From Cyclobacteriaceae bacterium (GTDB taxonomy: Bacteria > Bacteroidota > Bacteroidia > Cytophagales > Cyclobacteriaceae), in NCBI GenBank assembly GCA_016787605.1, contig JAEUUE010000042.1, positions 1 through 64,000 of the forward strand: a stretch of 64,000 bases of DNA. Direction: 5' to 3'. The notes beneath the pieces were generated by a model, which did no database searches, was not told where the DNA came from, and saw nothing but the letters and a program-made list of their open reading frames with translations. The position numbers and the translations under genes are program-made. Positions 8,465-17,046 of this stretch are shown here, one piece after another; the first letter of the stretch is position 1, and every line of letters starts with the position of its first letter.

Positions 8465-9877
8465 ATGGCGCAAGAGTTCAGGAAACGGGAGGAAGAGGAG
8501 GAGTTGGTCAGGCAGTTTGAAGAAATTCTGAAGCGCAAATCAGCAGCCTTTTTCGATCTCGAAGCGTACGAGACGATTATCTATTACTACCTCGATCGGG
8601 CCAAGCACAAGAAGGCGCTGCAGGCCGTGCAAATGGCCATTGCCCAATATCCCTACTCCACCGAACTCATCGCCGTGAAGGCGCAGGTGCTTTCCAATCT
8701 TCAGCAGTATGACGAGGCCCTTGAATTGCTGGAGCAAGCCCTGAACATGCATCCCGGCGACATGGATATCCTGCTCTCCATGGGATCCATCTATTCCCTC
8801 CAGGGCAACCATGACAAAGCCATTGAAGTGTACGAGCAAGGGCTTGCGTTAACCGACTCTGACCAGGAAGAACTCTATTACTGCCTGGGCCTTGCCCACC
8901 AGAGCAAAGAGGAGTACGGAAAAGCGATCGACGCCTACAAGAAGGCCATTGAACAGAACTTGAACCACGAGGGCGCCCTCTACGAGCTGGCGTACTGCCT
9001 CGATGTGGTAGGCCAACTGGAGACCAGTATTTCCTACTACCGGAAGTTTATCGACGAAGATCCGTTCTCCGCTCCGGCCTGGTATAACCTGGGCATCGTG
9101 TGCAACAAACTGGAGCGGTACGACGAGGCCATCGAAGCCTATGAGTATGCCCTGGCGCTCGATGAGAACTTCGCTTCCGCCTGGTTCAACCTGGGGAACG
9201 CGCTGATGAACAAACAGCTTTACACCAAAGCACTGGATTCCTTTCGGCGGACCATCGATATCGAAGGACCGAGCCCGGAAGTGTATTGCTGCATGGGGGC
9301 CGCTTACGAAGGACTGGAACAATATGACCTTGGGCTGAAGTATTTTCAGAAAGCCACCAAACTGGACAGCCTCTACGACGAAGCCTGGTTTGGTGCCGGC
9401 TCCTGCCTGGAAAAACAGGAAAAGTGGTACCAGGCACTTCACTTCTTCAACAAGGCCGTGAAGCTTGACGCGCAAAACCCGGATTACTGGAAAGCTGCGG
9501 CTCATGCCGAATTCAAAATCGGAAATACCATCTCCAGCATCAGCGCCTACGAAGAAGCCAGCCACCTGGGTGCAACCGACAAGGAAATCTGGCTGAACTG
9601 GTCATTCATCTACTATGACCGGGGCGAATACGACAAAGCCGTGGAGGTCCTGCTGAACGGCCTTTCCGAATTGCCCGACGAACCGGAATTCCTCTACCGC
9701 ATAGCCATCTACCTTATCGAAGCCGGAAAATTCAAGGAAGCCTTCCAGTATCTCGAAAATGCACTACTTTTGAACTTTGAAGGACACACGGTGCTCTTTG
9801 ACTTCTTTCAAAAGCCGGAGACACAAAAGGCGCTCTTCAAAATCATTGACCAATTCAGAAAAGACAATCCGTCATGA
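8465..9877 (+). CDS. Tetratricopeptide repeat protein
   Basis: 470 residues from the ATG at 8465; an in-frame TTG at 8459 is less likely. A charged N-terminus (KREEEEELVRQFEEIL) leads into about 11 consecutive TPR units spaced by roughly 34 residues, with the typical W/Y..LG..Y...G....A pattern (for example AWYNLGIVC, AWFNLGNAL and EVYCCMGAAYEGL). No signal peptide or membrane helix is seen, so it is probably cytoplasmic. It is a scaffold for protein contacts; partners are unknown. The stop overlaps the start of the phosphosulfolactate synthase gene by 4 bp (ATGA), which couples their translation. The family is common in Bacteroidota genomes. Confidence 0.85.
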   Translation: MAQEFRKREEEEELVRQFEEILKRKSAAFFDLEAYETIIYYYLDRAKHKKALQAVQMAIAQYPYSTELIAVKAQVLSNLQQYDEALELLEQALNMHPGDMDILLSMGSIYSLQGNHDKAIEVYEQGLALTDSDQEELYYCLGLAHQSKEEYGKAIDAYKKAIEQNLNHEGALYELAYCLDVVGQLETSISYYRKFIDEDPFSAPAWYNLGIVCNKLERYDEAIEAYEYALALDENFASAWFNLGNALMNKQLYTKALDSFRRTIDIEGPSPEVYCCMGAAYEGLEQYDLGLKYFQKATKLDSLYDEAWFGAGSCLEKQEKWYQALHFFNKAVKLDAQNPDYWKAAAHAEFKIGNTISSISAYEEASHLGATDKEIWLNWSFIYYDRGEYDKAVEVLLNGLSELPDEPEFLYRIAIYLIEAGKFKEAFQYLENALLLNFEGHTVLFDFFQKPETQKALFKIIDQFRKDNPS

Positions 9878-10677
9878 ACTATACGTTAAAGAATCTGCCT
9901 GAGCGAACCGTAAAGCCCAGGCAGTTGGGGATTACCATGGCCATGGACAAGGGGATGAGCGTCCGCCAGGCAGAAGATTTTATGTCGGTCGCCGCTGACC
10001 ACGTCGATATCGTCAAGCTGGGCTGGGCGACTTCCGCGGTGACGCCACGCCTAAAGGATAAAATCCAGGTCTACATCGAAGCCGGCGTGCCCTGCTACTT
10101 TGGCGGAACGCTGTTCGAGGCTTTCATCATCCGTGACCAGTTTGATGATTACCGCAAACTCATCGACAAGTTCGGCTTGAGATACGCGGAAGTTTCAGAC
10201 GGTTCCATCGACCTGGACCATGACAAGAAGTGCGCCTATATCGAGAAGCTCGCCAAGGACGTCACGGTTTTGTCGGAAGTAGGATCGAAAGATGCCGACA
10301 AGATCATCCCTCCCTACAAGTGGATTGAACTCATGCAAAAGGAACTGGACGCCGGCGCCTGGAAAGTGATCGGGGAAGCCCGGGAAGGCGGAAACGTCGG
10401 TTTGTTCCGGGGCACGGGAGAAGTTCGCTCGGGCCTGGTGCAGGAAATCCTTACGAAAATACCGTTTGAAAAAATCATCTGGGAAGCCCCCCAGAAAGCC
10501 CAGCAAGTCTGGTTCATCAAGTTGCTTGGCGCCAACGTGAACCTGGGCAACATCGCTCCTGAGGAAGTCATCCCGCTGGAAACCATCCGCCTCGGATTGC
10601 GCGGAGACACCTTCCTCCATTTCCTGGGTCTCGAGCGCAAACGGGATAATAGCACCCCGGCGTTTCAAAACGACTAA
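9874..10677 (+). CDS. comA: Phosphosulfolactate synthase (ComA family)
   Basis: 267 residues, the normal size. The family catalyses Michael addition of sulfite to phosphoenolpyruvate, giving (2R)-phospho-3-sulfolactate. Features that fit are the TIM-barrel stretches VDIVKLGWATS (about 45-55), YFGGTLFEAF (near 75), YAEVSDGSIDL (near 108) and the late WEAPQKAQQVWFIKLLG with NLGNIAPEEVIPLETIRLGLRG split across the end. The enzyme was first known from methanogen coenzyme M synthesis, and relatives in bacteria make sulfolactate. It overlaps the TPR gene by 4 bp. A comB-like phosphatase, the next step, begins at 63612. Activity here is inferred from family membership; what sulfolactate is used for is unknown. 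Confidence 0.88.
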   Translation: MNYTLKNLPERTVKPRQLGITMAMDKGMSVRQAEDFMSVAADHVDIVKLGWATSAVTPRLKDKIQVYIEAGVPCYFGGTLFEAFIIRDQFDDYRKLIDKFGLRYAEVSDGSIDLDHDKKCAYIEKLAKDVTVLSEVGSKDADKIIPPYKWIELMQKELDAGAWKVIGEAREGGNVGLFRGTGEVRSGLVQEILTKIPFEKIIWEAPQKAQQVWFIKLLGANVNLGNIAPEEVIPLETIRLGLRGDTFLHFLGLERKRDNSTPAFQND

Positions 10678-10700
10678 GCGCTCCGGCCGGCGGCTTATCC

Positions 10701-11639
10701 ATGAGGAGACCGAAAGACTACCTGCTCTTGTACCTGAAAGGCGTAAGCATGGGCGGCGCCGATGTGATCCCCGGTGTATCCGGAGGAACCATCGCCTTTA
10801 TTACCGGCATCTACGAGGAACTCATCAACTCCCTGAAGGCCATCGATCGCCAGGCCATGAATATGCTTTTTTCCTTTCGGCTGGCCGGCTTCTGGAGGCA
10901 CATCAACGGCAACTTTCTCATCGCGGTCATGGCGGGCATCCTCACCAGCCTCCTTTCGCTGGCCCGATTGATGACCTACCTGCTGGAAAACCATCCCATT
11001 GCCATCTGGTCGTTCTTCTTTGGCCTTATCCTCGTCTCCTCCCCCTTGATCATGCGGGATATCCGCAGGTGGAACCTGGGTACGGTGATCGCTTTCCTGC
11101 TGGGAATTGCCATCGCCTATGCCATTACCGTTCTATCACCGACGGAGACCCCCACCCATCTTCCCTTCATCTTCTTCTGCGGGGCTCTTGCGATTTGTGC
11201 CATGATCCTGCCCGGCATTTCCGGGGCATTTGTCCTCCTGCTGATCGGCAAGTACGAGTACATGATCACCGCACTGATCGAATTCAACCTGCCGGTTATC
11301 CTCGTGTTTGCCGTGGGCTGCCTTCTCGGGCTTATCGGGTTTTCACATGTCCTCAGCTGGATCCTCACACACTACCGCTATCCCGCACTGGCCTTGCTGG
11401 CCGGCTTCATGATCGGTTCCCTGAACAAGGTATGGCCCTGGAAAGAGGTCATTGCCTACCGCTTTAACCACGAAGGGGTTCAGGTACCCGCCTTCGACAA
11501 GAGCGTGCTTCCGGGCCGCTACCTCGAAGTGACTCACCAGGATCCCCAGCTCTTCTATGCCATTCTGTTCGCCGCCGCCGGAGTGTTCCTGGTGGTGGCT
11601 ATTGAAAAAACGGCGGCTTACCTCCGCACTAAAAACTGA
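10701..11639 (+). CDS. DUF368 membrane protein (polyprenyl-phosphate transporter family)
   Basis: 312 residues and about eight to nine hydrophobic helices. Two internally related motifs mark DUF368: GADVIPGVSGGTIAFITG near residues 15-32 and MILPGISGAFVLLLIG near 171-186. They form the inverted structural repeat expected of a transporter. DUF368 members (called PopT in some bacteria) have been shown to move undecaprenyl phosphate back across the membrane. That would serve cell wall, LPS and the exopolysaccharide module a few kilobases upstream. It lies 23 bp after comA and 2 bp before aroE, so it is probably in the same transcript. The carrier function is established for relatives and inferred here. 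Confidence 0.88.
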   Translation: MRRPKDYLLLYLKGVSMGGADVIPGVSGGTIAFITGIYEELINSLKAIDRQAMNMLFSFRLAGFWRHINGNFLIAVMAGILTSLLSLARLMTYLLENHPIAIWSFFFGLILVSSPLIMRDIRRWNLGTVIAFLLGIAIAYAITVLSPTETPTHLPFIFFCGALAICAMILPGISGAFVLLLIGKYEYMITALIEFNLPVILVFAVGCLLGLIGFSHVLSWILTHYRYPALALLAGFMIGSLNKVWPWKEVIAYRFNHEGVQVPAFDKSVLPGRYLEVTHQDPQLFYAILFAAAGVFLVVAIEKTAAYLRTKN

Positions 11640-11641
11640 CT

Positions 11642-12385
11642 ATGGAAAAACGATTCGGCCTGATCGGCTCCACCGTGAGCCACTCCTTCTCCAAGAACTA
11701 CTTCGACGAGAAGTTCTTCCAGGAAGGCCTGCGGGACTACCATTACGACCTCTATCCCATGCCGAGCATCGACGCGCTGCCCGGCCTGCTTAACGAGGTA
11801 CCCGAACTGGCCGGACTCAATGTGACCATCCCGTACAAGGAGCAGGTCATGAAGTACCTGTCTGAAATCGACCCCGCGGCAAAAGCCATCGGCGCCGTGA
11901 ATGTGATCAAGATCAGCGGTGGAAAACTCACCGGGTTCAACACCGACAGCGATGCATTCCTGGAGACGATTGAAAAATGGTTCCCGAATACGCCAGGTTC
12001 CCAGGCGCTCATCCTGGGTACAGGCGGATCGGCAAAGGCCGTTCAGGTAGCCCTGAAAAAGTTCCAGGTCCCGTTCAAGCTGGTCTCCCGGGAAAAGGGT
12101 CATGGAGATTTTACCTATGCCGACCTGGGCAAAAAATCCAAAGTGCTTCCGGAATTCAACCTGATCATCAACACCACGCCCCTCGGGATGAGCCCCAACA
12201 CCAACGCATTTCCTCCCATCGACCACGAAATGCTGGAGCCCAAGCACTTCATTTACGACTTGATTTACAACCCTGCGCGGACACTTTTTCTGCAGAAAGC
12301 CGAAATGCACGGCTGCACCATCAAGAACGGCCTGGAAATGCTTCACGTGCAGGCCGAGAAATCGTGGAAAATCTGGAATAGCTGA
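11642..12385 (+). CDS. aroE: Shikimate dehydrogenase
   Basis: 247 residues, slightly shorter than the E. coli enzyme (272), as is usual in Bacteroidota. The substrate loop GSTVSHSFSKNYF occurs near residue 9, NVTIPYKE near 60 (with the catalytic lysine), the NADP-binding GTGGSAKAV near 123, and INTTPLGM near 176. It reduces 3-dehydroshikimate to shikimate in aromatic amino-acid synthesis. The serines that hold the shikimate carboxylate are present in SHSFS. It starts 2 bp after the DUF368 stop and ends the run from 8465. About 200 bp of non-coding sequence with a 7-bp-period repeat follows. Confidence 0.95.
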   Translation: MEKRFGLIGSTVSHSFSKNYFDEKFFQEGLRDYHYDLYPMPSIDALPGLLNEVPELAGLNVTIPYKEQVMKYLSEIDPAAKAIGAVNVIKISGGKLTGFNTDSDAFLETIEKWFPNTPGSQALILGTGGSAKAVQVALKKFQVPFKLVSREKGHGDFTYADLGKKSKVLPEFNLIINTTPLGMSPNTNAFPPIDHEMLEPKHFIYDLIYNPARTLFLQKAEMHGCTIKNGLEMLHVQAEKSWKIWNS

Positions 12386-12388
12386 GAA

Positions 12389-12416
12389 AACTGGTAAACC
12401 GTCACCGGTAAGGAGT
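12389..12416 (+). repeat. Degenerate 7-bp-period repeat
   Basis: Four heptamers in register: AACTGGT, AAACCGT, CACCGGT, AAGGAGT. They sit directly after the aroE stop. The match between units is partial, but the same 7-bp spacing recurs at 39219, 45861 and 47088 with other sequences. Confidence 0.45.
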
Positions 12417-12589
12417 TTTTGCACCCAGTCATCGCACACCTCGGAAGGCTCGGATGGAGCTTAATCGGAGGAACCTCCTGCGCTCATACCCCTGAATCCA
12501 AGTTGACAAAATCGGTCATTCTTGGTTCCTCATGACATACTGTTGTCAGTGACCAGAATATATTCATACTTTGGCAACACAGAATACTC

Positions 12590-14617
12590 GTGGACTTTCA
12601 ACTATCAAGCGAATACGTCCCCACCGGGGACCAGCCTCAAGCCATCGAAAAGCTGGTGAAGGGGCTGGCGGAAGGAGAAGCACACCAGACACTCCTCGGT
12701 GTGACGGGGTCCGGCAAGACGTTCACCATGGCCAACGTGATCGCGCAAGCCAACCGCCCCACCCTCGTGCTGAGCCACAACAAGACGCTGGCGGCCCAAC
12801 TGTACGGCGAATTCAAGCATTTCTTCCCGAACAACGCCGTTGAATATTTCATCTCCTACTACGATTACTACCAGCCGGAGGCGTACATCCCGTCGTCCAA
12901 CCTCTACATCGAAAAGGACCTTTCCATCAATGAGGAGATTGAAAAGCTAAGGCTCAGCGCCTCTTCGTCCCTGCTTACCGGCCGGCGTGATGTGCTCGTT
13001 GTCGCCTCCGTTTCCTGCATCTATGGCATGGGGAACCCGGAAGACTTCGGCAACAACAGGATTCAACTAAAGGTCGGCGAAGTGATTGCCCGCAATCGCC
13101 TGCTCTTTTCGCTGGTCGATATCCTCTACAGCCGCACGGAAGCCGATTTTCGCCGGGCGACGTTCCGGGTCAAAGGCGACACCGTGGACGTTTACCTGGC
13201 CTACGCGGATTACGCCATTCGCATCTATTTCTTCGGTGATGAAATTGAATCCATCCAGCGCATCGATCCCAAAACAGGAAAGCGCATTTCCGATGAACAG
13301 CAAGTGACCATATTCCCCGCCAACCTCTTCGTGACCGGCAAGGAGGCTTTGCACCAGGCCATCCGGGAAATCCAGGACGACCTGGTCTTGCAGGTCGAGA
13401 TGTTCGAACAGGAGAAGCGACACCTCGAGGCCAAGCGACTGAAGGAACGTACCGAATTCGACCTCGAGATGATGCGCGAACTGGGCTATTGCAGCGGCAT
13501 CGAAAACTACTCCCGCTACTTCGACCGGCGCAAAGCCGGCGACAGGCCCTTCTGCCTCCTCGACTATTTTCCCGACGACTACCTCATGATTATCGACGAG
13601 AGCCACGTCACCGTTCCACAGGTACGCGCCATGTGGGGCGGAGACCGCTCCCGGAAAGTGAATCTCGTTGATTATGGCTTCCGGCTTCCCGCGGCGCTGG
13701 ACAATCGCCCCCTCACGTTCAATGAATTCGAATCGCTGGTGAACCAGGTGATCTACGTGAGCGCTACGCCCAGCGAGTATGAGCTCCGAAAATCGGAAGG
13801 CGTGGTTGTGGAACAGCTCATCCGGCCCACGGGGCTGCTCGATCCGCGGATCGACGTCCGTCCCAGCAAGAACCAGATTGACGACCTGCTCGAAGAAATC
13901 GATGAACAGGTGAAGAAGAAGGAGCGCGTGCTGGTCACCACGCTGACCAAGCGGATGGCGGAAGAACTCACAAAATTCATGGAACGCGCCGGCATCAAAT
14001 GCCGGTACATCCATTCTGAAGTAACCACGCTTGACCGGGTGGACATCCTGCGCGAACTCAGGTTGGGCATATTCGATGTGCTCGTGGGGGTCAACCTGCT
14101 GCGCGAAGGCCTGGACTTGCCCGAAGTGTCGCTCGTCGCCATCCTGGACGCCGACAAGGAAGGGTTTCTCCGGAACCAGCGATCCCTCGTTCAAACCATC
14201 GGCCGGGCGGCACGCAACGTGAACGGACGGGTCATCATGTATGCCGACACCGTCACCGAATCGATGCAGCTGGCGATCGATGAAACCAACCGGCGTCGGA
14301 GGATCCAGCAGGATTACAACGAAGCGCACGGCATTACCCCGCAGACCATCATCCGGTCTAGGGATTCCATCCTCAGCCAGACGGCGGTGGCGGACAGCAA
14401 GAAATCAGCGAAGAAGTACTACATCGAAGACGAAGAGAAATCGCTCGCGGCCGATCCTGTCGTGGCCCATCTTGGCCTCGAGGAACTTTCCAAACTTACG
14501 GACCAGACACGCAAGGCCATGGAAAAGGCGGCCAAGGAACTTGAATTCATGGAAGCCGCCCGCCTGCGGGATGAGTACCTGGCGCTGAAGAAACTGCTCG
14601 AAGAGCGCAAGTCATAA
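12590..14617 (+). CDS. uvrB: Excinuclease ABC subunit B
   Basis: 675 residues with a GTG start; the homology begins at once (MDFQLSSEYVPTGDQPQAI). Walker A is GVTGSGKT (37-44). The damage-probing beta-hairpin lies in YYDYYQPEAYIP (about 91-102). The helicase DESH motif is D336-H339, and the RecA-like second domain ends in VQTIGRAARN. The C-terminal UVR motif (LEFMEAARLRDEYLALK) that contacts UvrC is intact. It loads onto DNA with UvrA and hands damaged strands to UvrC in nucleotide excision repair. It stands alone, about 200 bp after aroE, and ends at a hairpin shared with the convergent sod gene. Confidence 0.98.
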   Translation: MDFQLSSEYVPTGDQPQAIEKLVKGLAEGEAHQTLLGVTGSGKTFTMANVIAQANRPTLVLSHNKTLAAQLYGEFKHFFPNNAVEYFISYYDYYQPEAYIPSSNLYIEKDLSINEEIEKLRLSASSSLLTGRRDVLVVASVSCIYGMGNPEDFGNNRIQLKVGEVIARNRLLFSLVDILYSRTEADFRRATFRVKGDTVDVYLAYADYAIRIYFFGDEIESIQRIDPKTGKRISDEQQVTIFPANLFVTGKEALHQAIREIQDDLVLQVEMFEQEKRHLEAKRLKERTEFDLEMMRELGYCSGIENYSRYFDRRKAGDRPFCLLDYFPDDYLMIIDESHVTVPQVRAMWGGDRSRKVNLVDYGFRLPAALDNRPLTFNEFESLVNQVIYVSATPSEYELRKSEGVVVEQLIRPTGLLDPRIDVRPSKNQIDDLLEEIDEQVKKKERVLVTTLTKRMAEELTKFMERAGIKCRYIHSEVTTLDRVDILRELRLGIFDVLVGVNLLREGLDLPEVSLVAILDADKEGFLRNQRSLVQTIGRAARNVNGRVIMYADTVTESMQLAIDETNRRRRIQQDYNEAHGITPQTIIRSRDSILSQTAVADSKKSAKKYYIEDEEKSLAADPVVAHLGLEELSKLTDQTRKAMEKAAKELEFMEAARLRDEYLALKKLLEERKS

Positions 14618-14621
14618 AAAA

Positions 14622-14641
14622 AAGGGATGTTACCATCCCTT
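14622..14641 (-). terminator. Hairpin terminator between uvrB and sod
   Basis: An 8-bp perfect stem (AAGGGATG/CATCCCTT) with loop TTAC. Read on the minus strand, the stem is followed by a run of eight T, so it is a standard intrinsic terminator for the superoxide dismutase transcript. Read on the plus strand it is followed by TCTC only, a weaker stop for uvrB. Confidence 0.75.
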
Positions 14642-14664
14642 CTCTGATTCATTTGCTGTCGGGG

Positions 14665-15270
14665 TTACTTCGCCGCAAACCGCTTCGCCACTTCGTCCCA
14701 GTTCACGACATTCCACCACGCCGTGATGTAATCCGGGCGGCGATTCTGGTAGTGGAGATAGTAAGCATGCTCCCAAACATCGAGTCCAAGTATCGGTGTT
14801 CCTTTCACCTCAGCGATATCCATCAGCGGGTTGTCCTGGTTCGGGGTGGACGAGATCGCCAGCTTGCCGGCATTGTCCTTGATCAGCCAGGCCCAGCCGG
14901 AACCAAACCGTCCCACGCCGGCGGCTGCAAATTTTGTCTTGAACTCCTCAAAATTTCCGAAGGTCGCGTTGATGGCATCAGCCAGGGCACCGTTCGGGCT
15001 ACCCCCGGCGTTCGGACCCATGATGGACCAGAACAATGTGTGATTGTAGTGACCGCCGCCGTTGTTGCGGACAGCGACCGGGTACTTGGATATGTTGCGG
15101 CAAATTTCTTCGATGCTGAGGCTTTCCTCAGGCTTGCCGGCAATGGCGTTGTTCAGGTTGGTGACATAGGCATTATGGTGCTTGCCATGATGGATTTCCA
15201 TCGTACGGCTGTCGATATGAGGCTCCAACGCGGTGGGCGCGTAAGGAAGAGGAGGTAACGTAAAGGCCAT
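14665..15270 (-). CDS. Superoxide dismutase, Fe/Mn family
   Basis: 201 residues from the ATG at 15270; an earlier in-frame ATG at 15306 adds 12 residues without homology. The enzyme begins [18 protein letters not shown], as cytosolic Fe/Mn SODs do. Metal ligands fit His in [10 protein letters not shown] (near 27), His in [11 protein letters not shown] (near 73), and Asp and His in [19 protein letters not shown] (near 157-161). It converts superoxide to peroxide and oxygen. GSGWAWLI near 120 is conserved. Residues that would decide iron against manganese are not clear by eye. There is no signal peptide, so it is cytosolic. It forms a single-gene unit ended by the hairpin at 14622. Confidence 0.95.
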   Translation of the reverse strand: MAFTLPPLPYAPTALEPHIDSRTMEIHHGKHHNAYVTNLNNAIAGKPEESLSIEEICRNISKYPVAVRNNGGGHYNHTLFWSIMGPNAGGSPNGALADAINATFGNFEEFKTKFAAAGVGRFGSGWAWLIKDNAGKLAISSTPNQDNPLMDIAEVKGTPILGLDVWEHAYYLHYQNRRPDYITAWWNVVNWDEVAKRFAAK

Positions 15271-15355
15271 AGAATCTTCGTTTTGGTTGTAACAGTAAAT
15301 ATACAACCCGACCGGGGATCATAAAGTTTAAATCACCGGCGAAATAAGTGCGTTC

Positions 15356-16822
15356 TCAGGACTTTCGGGCCAAATCACCCAATATCTTCAGGCCATGCTC
15401 CACGCGCGTGCTCCAGGGCAGCCCGAAACTCAGGCGGAAACAGTTCGCGAATTTGCCCTGGGAAGAGAAGATCTGACCGGGTGCTATCCCGATGCCTTGT
15501 TTGAGGGCTCTTTTGTGCAACGCATAACTGTCGGCACCGCGGTCAAGTTCCACCCAAAGGGCAAACCCTCCCTGTGGCCGCGTCAGGCGAGTCTCTTCAG
15601 GGAAATAACGGGAAATGGCTTCGATGTAGCGCAGGCTTTGGGTGTGCAGGGCCCGCCGGAGATGGCGCAAATGCAGCTCGTATCTCCCGTTAGCCAGGAA
15701 TAGCGCGATGGCCGACTGCGCCAGCGTGTTCGTCGAGACGGTGTTCATCCGCTTCAGCCGTATGATTTGCTCCTTGTAGCGACCCGGGATCACCCAGCCG
15801 ATGCGGTAACCGGGAGCGAGGGACTTCGAAAATGACCCGCACTGGATTACCAGGCCCTCCGTGTCGTAAAGTTTGCAGGTACGTGGTCGGGTCTTGCCGA
15901 AGTAAAGCTCTCCGTAAATATCGTCTTCAATAAGCGGGATGTTCTTCCGGGTGATCAGCTCAACCAACTGTTTCTTTTTTTCATCTGGCAGGCAACTCCC
16001 CAACGGGTTGTTGAAGTTGCAGACAAACAGGCAGGCCTTGATATTGAATTTGCGTATGGCATGCTCCAGTTGACCCAGGTCGACGCCCGTGTGCGGATCG
16101 GTGGGGATCTCCACGACTTTCAGTCCCAGGCTTTCCATCACCTGGTAGATCCCGAAGTAGGTAGGGCTCTCGATGGCCACCGCATCTCCCGGCCGGGTGA
16201 CAGCCTTTAGGGAAAGCGACAAAGCCTCCATGCACCCCGCCGTCACCACCACGTCATCGGCACCGAGCGTCCCTCCCCAGTTGAAACTTTGACGGGCAAT
16301 TTGCTTTCGCAATTCTCCATTCCCCTGCACATGCTCATAATTGAGGCAACTGTCAGGGGCTTCGCGCAATGCCTGGGAAACCGCTTTGTTGAGCTTGGCG
16401 GCAGGTAGCAGCGAGGGAGCCGGGGCCCCCAGTGAGAAATTGATCAGCTTGTCCGAACGCAGGTCGTTATACACGCTGCTGATCATCTCGTCGATGGTAA
16501 CGGGCACCGCCCGTTCGGCCGGATCGCAGCACTGAGGCACGTCGAGCGTGTGCCCCGGCGAATACTTCACATAATAACCTGACTGTGGACGGGCTTCCAC
16601 CAATCCCTTGCTCTCGAGATGATAGTACGCCTGGAAGGCCGTGCTCAGGCTAATTCCCTGCTCTTTACTGAGCGACCGCACCGACAACAGCCTATCACCC
16701 ACCTTGAGCGATTGTTTCTCGATCAGCTGTTCGATCCGATCGGCCACTTCCAGGTAGAGGTGTTCGGGCGGAGCGCTCCGCATCCGGAATTTTTTTTGCC
16801 TCGTTGCGATGGTCCTTGACAT
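15356..16822 (-). CDS. MocR-type GntR regulator with aminotransferase domain
   Basis: 488 residues, the usual MocR length. Residues 21-85 form a GntR winged helix (LYLEVADRIEQLI, then LLSVRSLSKEQGISLSTAFQAY split over the recognition helix). The rest is a fold-type I aminotransferase domain with SPTYFGIYQ (219-227), D300 and Y303 in IEDDIYGELY, and the PLP lysine K333 in GSFSKSLAPGYRIGW. Such proteins sense PLP or an amino compound and control a divergent gene; some keep transaminase activity. Here the divergent genes encode a secreted protein and an EamA exporter. Repeated AAACTG boxes lie between them at 16898-16940. The effector is unknown. Confidence 0.92.
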   Translation of the reverse strand: MSRTIATRQKKFRMRSAPPEHLYLEVADRIEQLIEKQSLKVGDRLLSVRSLSKEQGISLSTAFQAYYHLESKGLVEARPQSGYYVKYSPGHTLDVPQCCDPAERAVPVTIDEMISSVYNDLRSDKLINFSLGAPAPSLLPAAKLNKAVSQALREAPDSCLNYEHVQGNGELRKQIARQSFNWGGTLGADDVVVTAGCMEALSLSLKAVTRPGDAVAIESPTYFGIYQVMESLGLKVVEIPTDPHTGVDLGQLEHAIRKFNIKACLFVCNFNNPLGSCLPDEKKKQLVELITRKNIPLIEDDIYGELYFGKTRPRTCKLYDTEGLVIQCGSFSKSLAPGYRIGWVIPGRYKEQIIRLKRMNTVSTNTLAQSAIALFLANGRYELHLRHLRRALHTQSLRYIEAISRYFPEETRLTRPQGGFALWVELDRGADSYALHKRALKQGIGIAPGQIFSSQGKFANCFRLSFGLPWSTRVEHGLKILGDLARKS

Positions 16823-16897
16823 ATTTTTTCAGATTCCTGGCACCCCCTGCCGCAGATTATTCGGATCGACGGCCTGGTCGCGCAATTCTATTCTCTC

Positions 16898-16940
16898 CTA
16901 AACTGATATGGTCGAAATACCAAAAACTGAAACTGTTTAG
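16898..16940. promoter_or_regulatory. Candidate MocR operator: repeats and inverted repeats
   Basis: Three direct AAACTG copies start at 16900, 16924 and 16930. They lie within an inverted repeat CTAAAC (16898-16903) / GTTTAG (16935-16940), and a second, nested pair TGGT (16909-16912) / ACCA (16919-16922). The site is in the 224-bp divergent region between the MocR gene and the secreted-protein gene, where such regulators bind. The rest of that region shows nothing else that stands out. Confidence 0.45.
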
Positions 16941-17046
16941 TACACGTACAAAGCTAGACAATTGTTTCGGTTTTCATCCGCAACTCCACAAGAAACGGGT
17001 TGAGAGCCGAACCCGACGCGAAGACTTTTGCAGGACCAACAAGAAA

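Noticed and set aside
13067-14329. 420-residue minus-strand frame opposite uvrB
   Set aside because: Antisense to a fully conserved uvrB with no recognisable domain.
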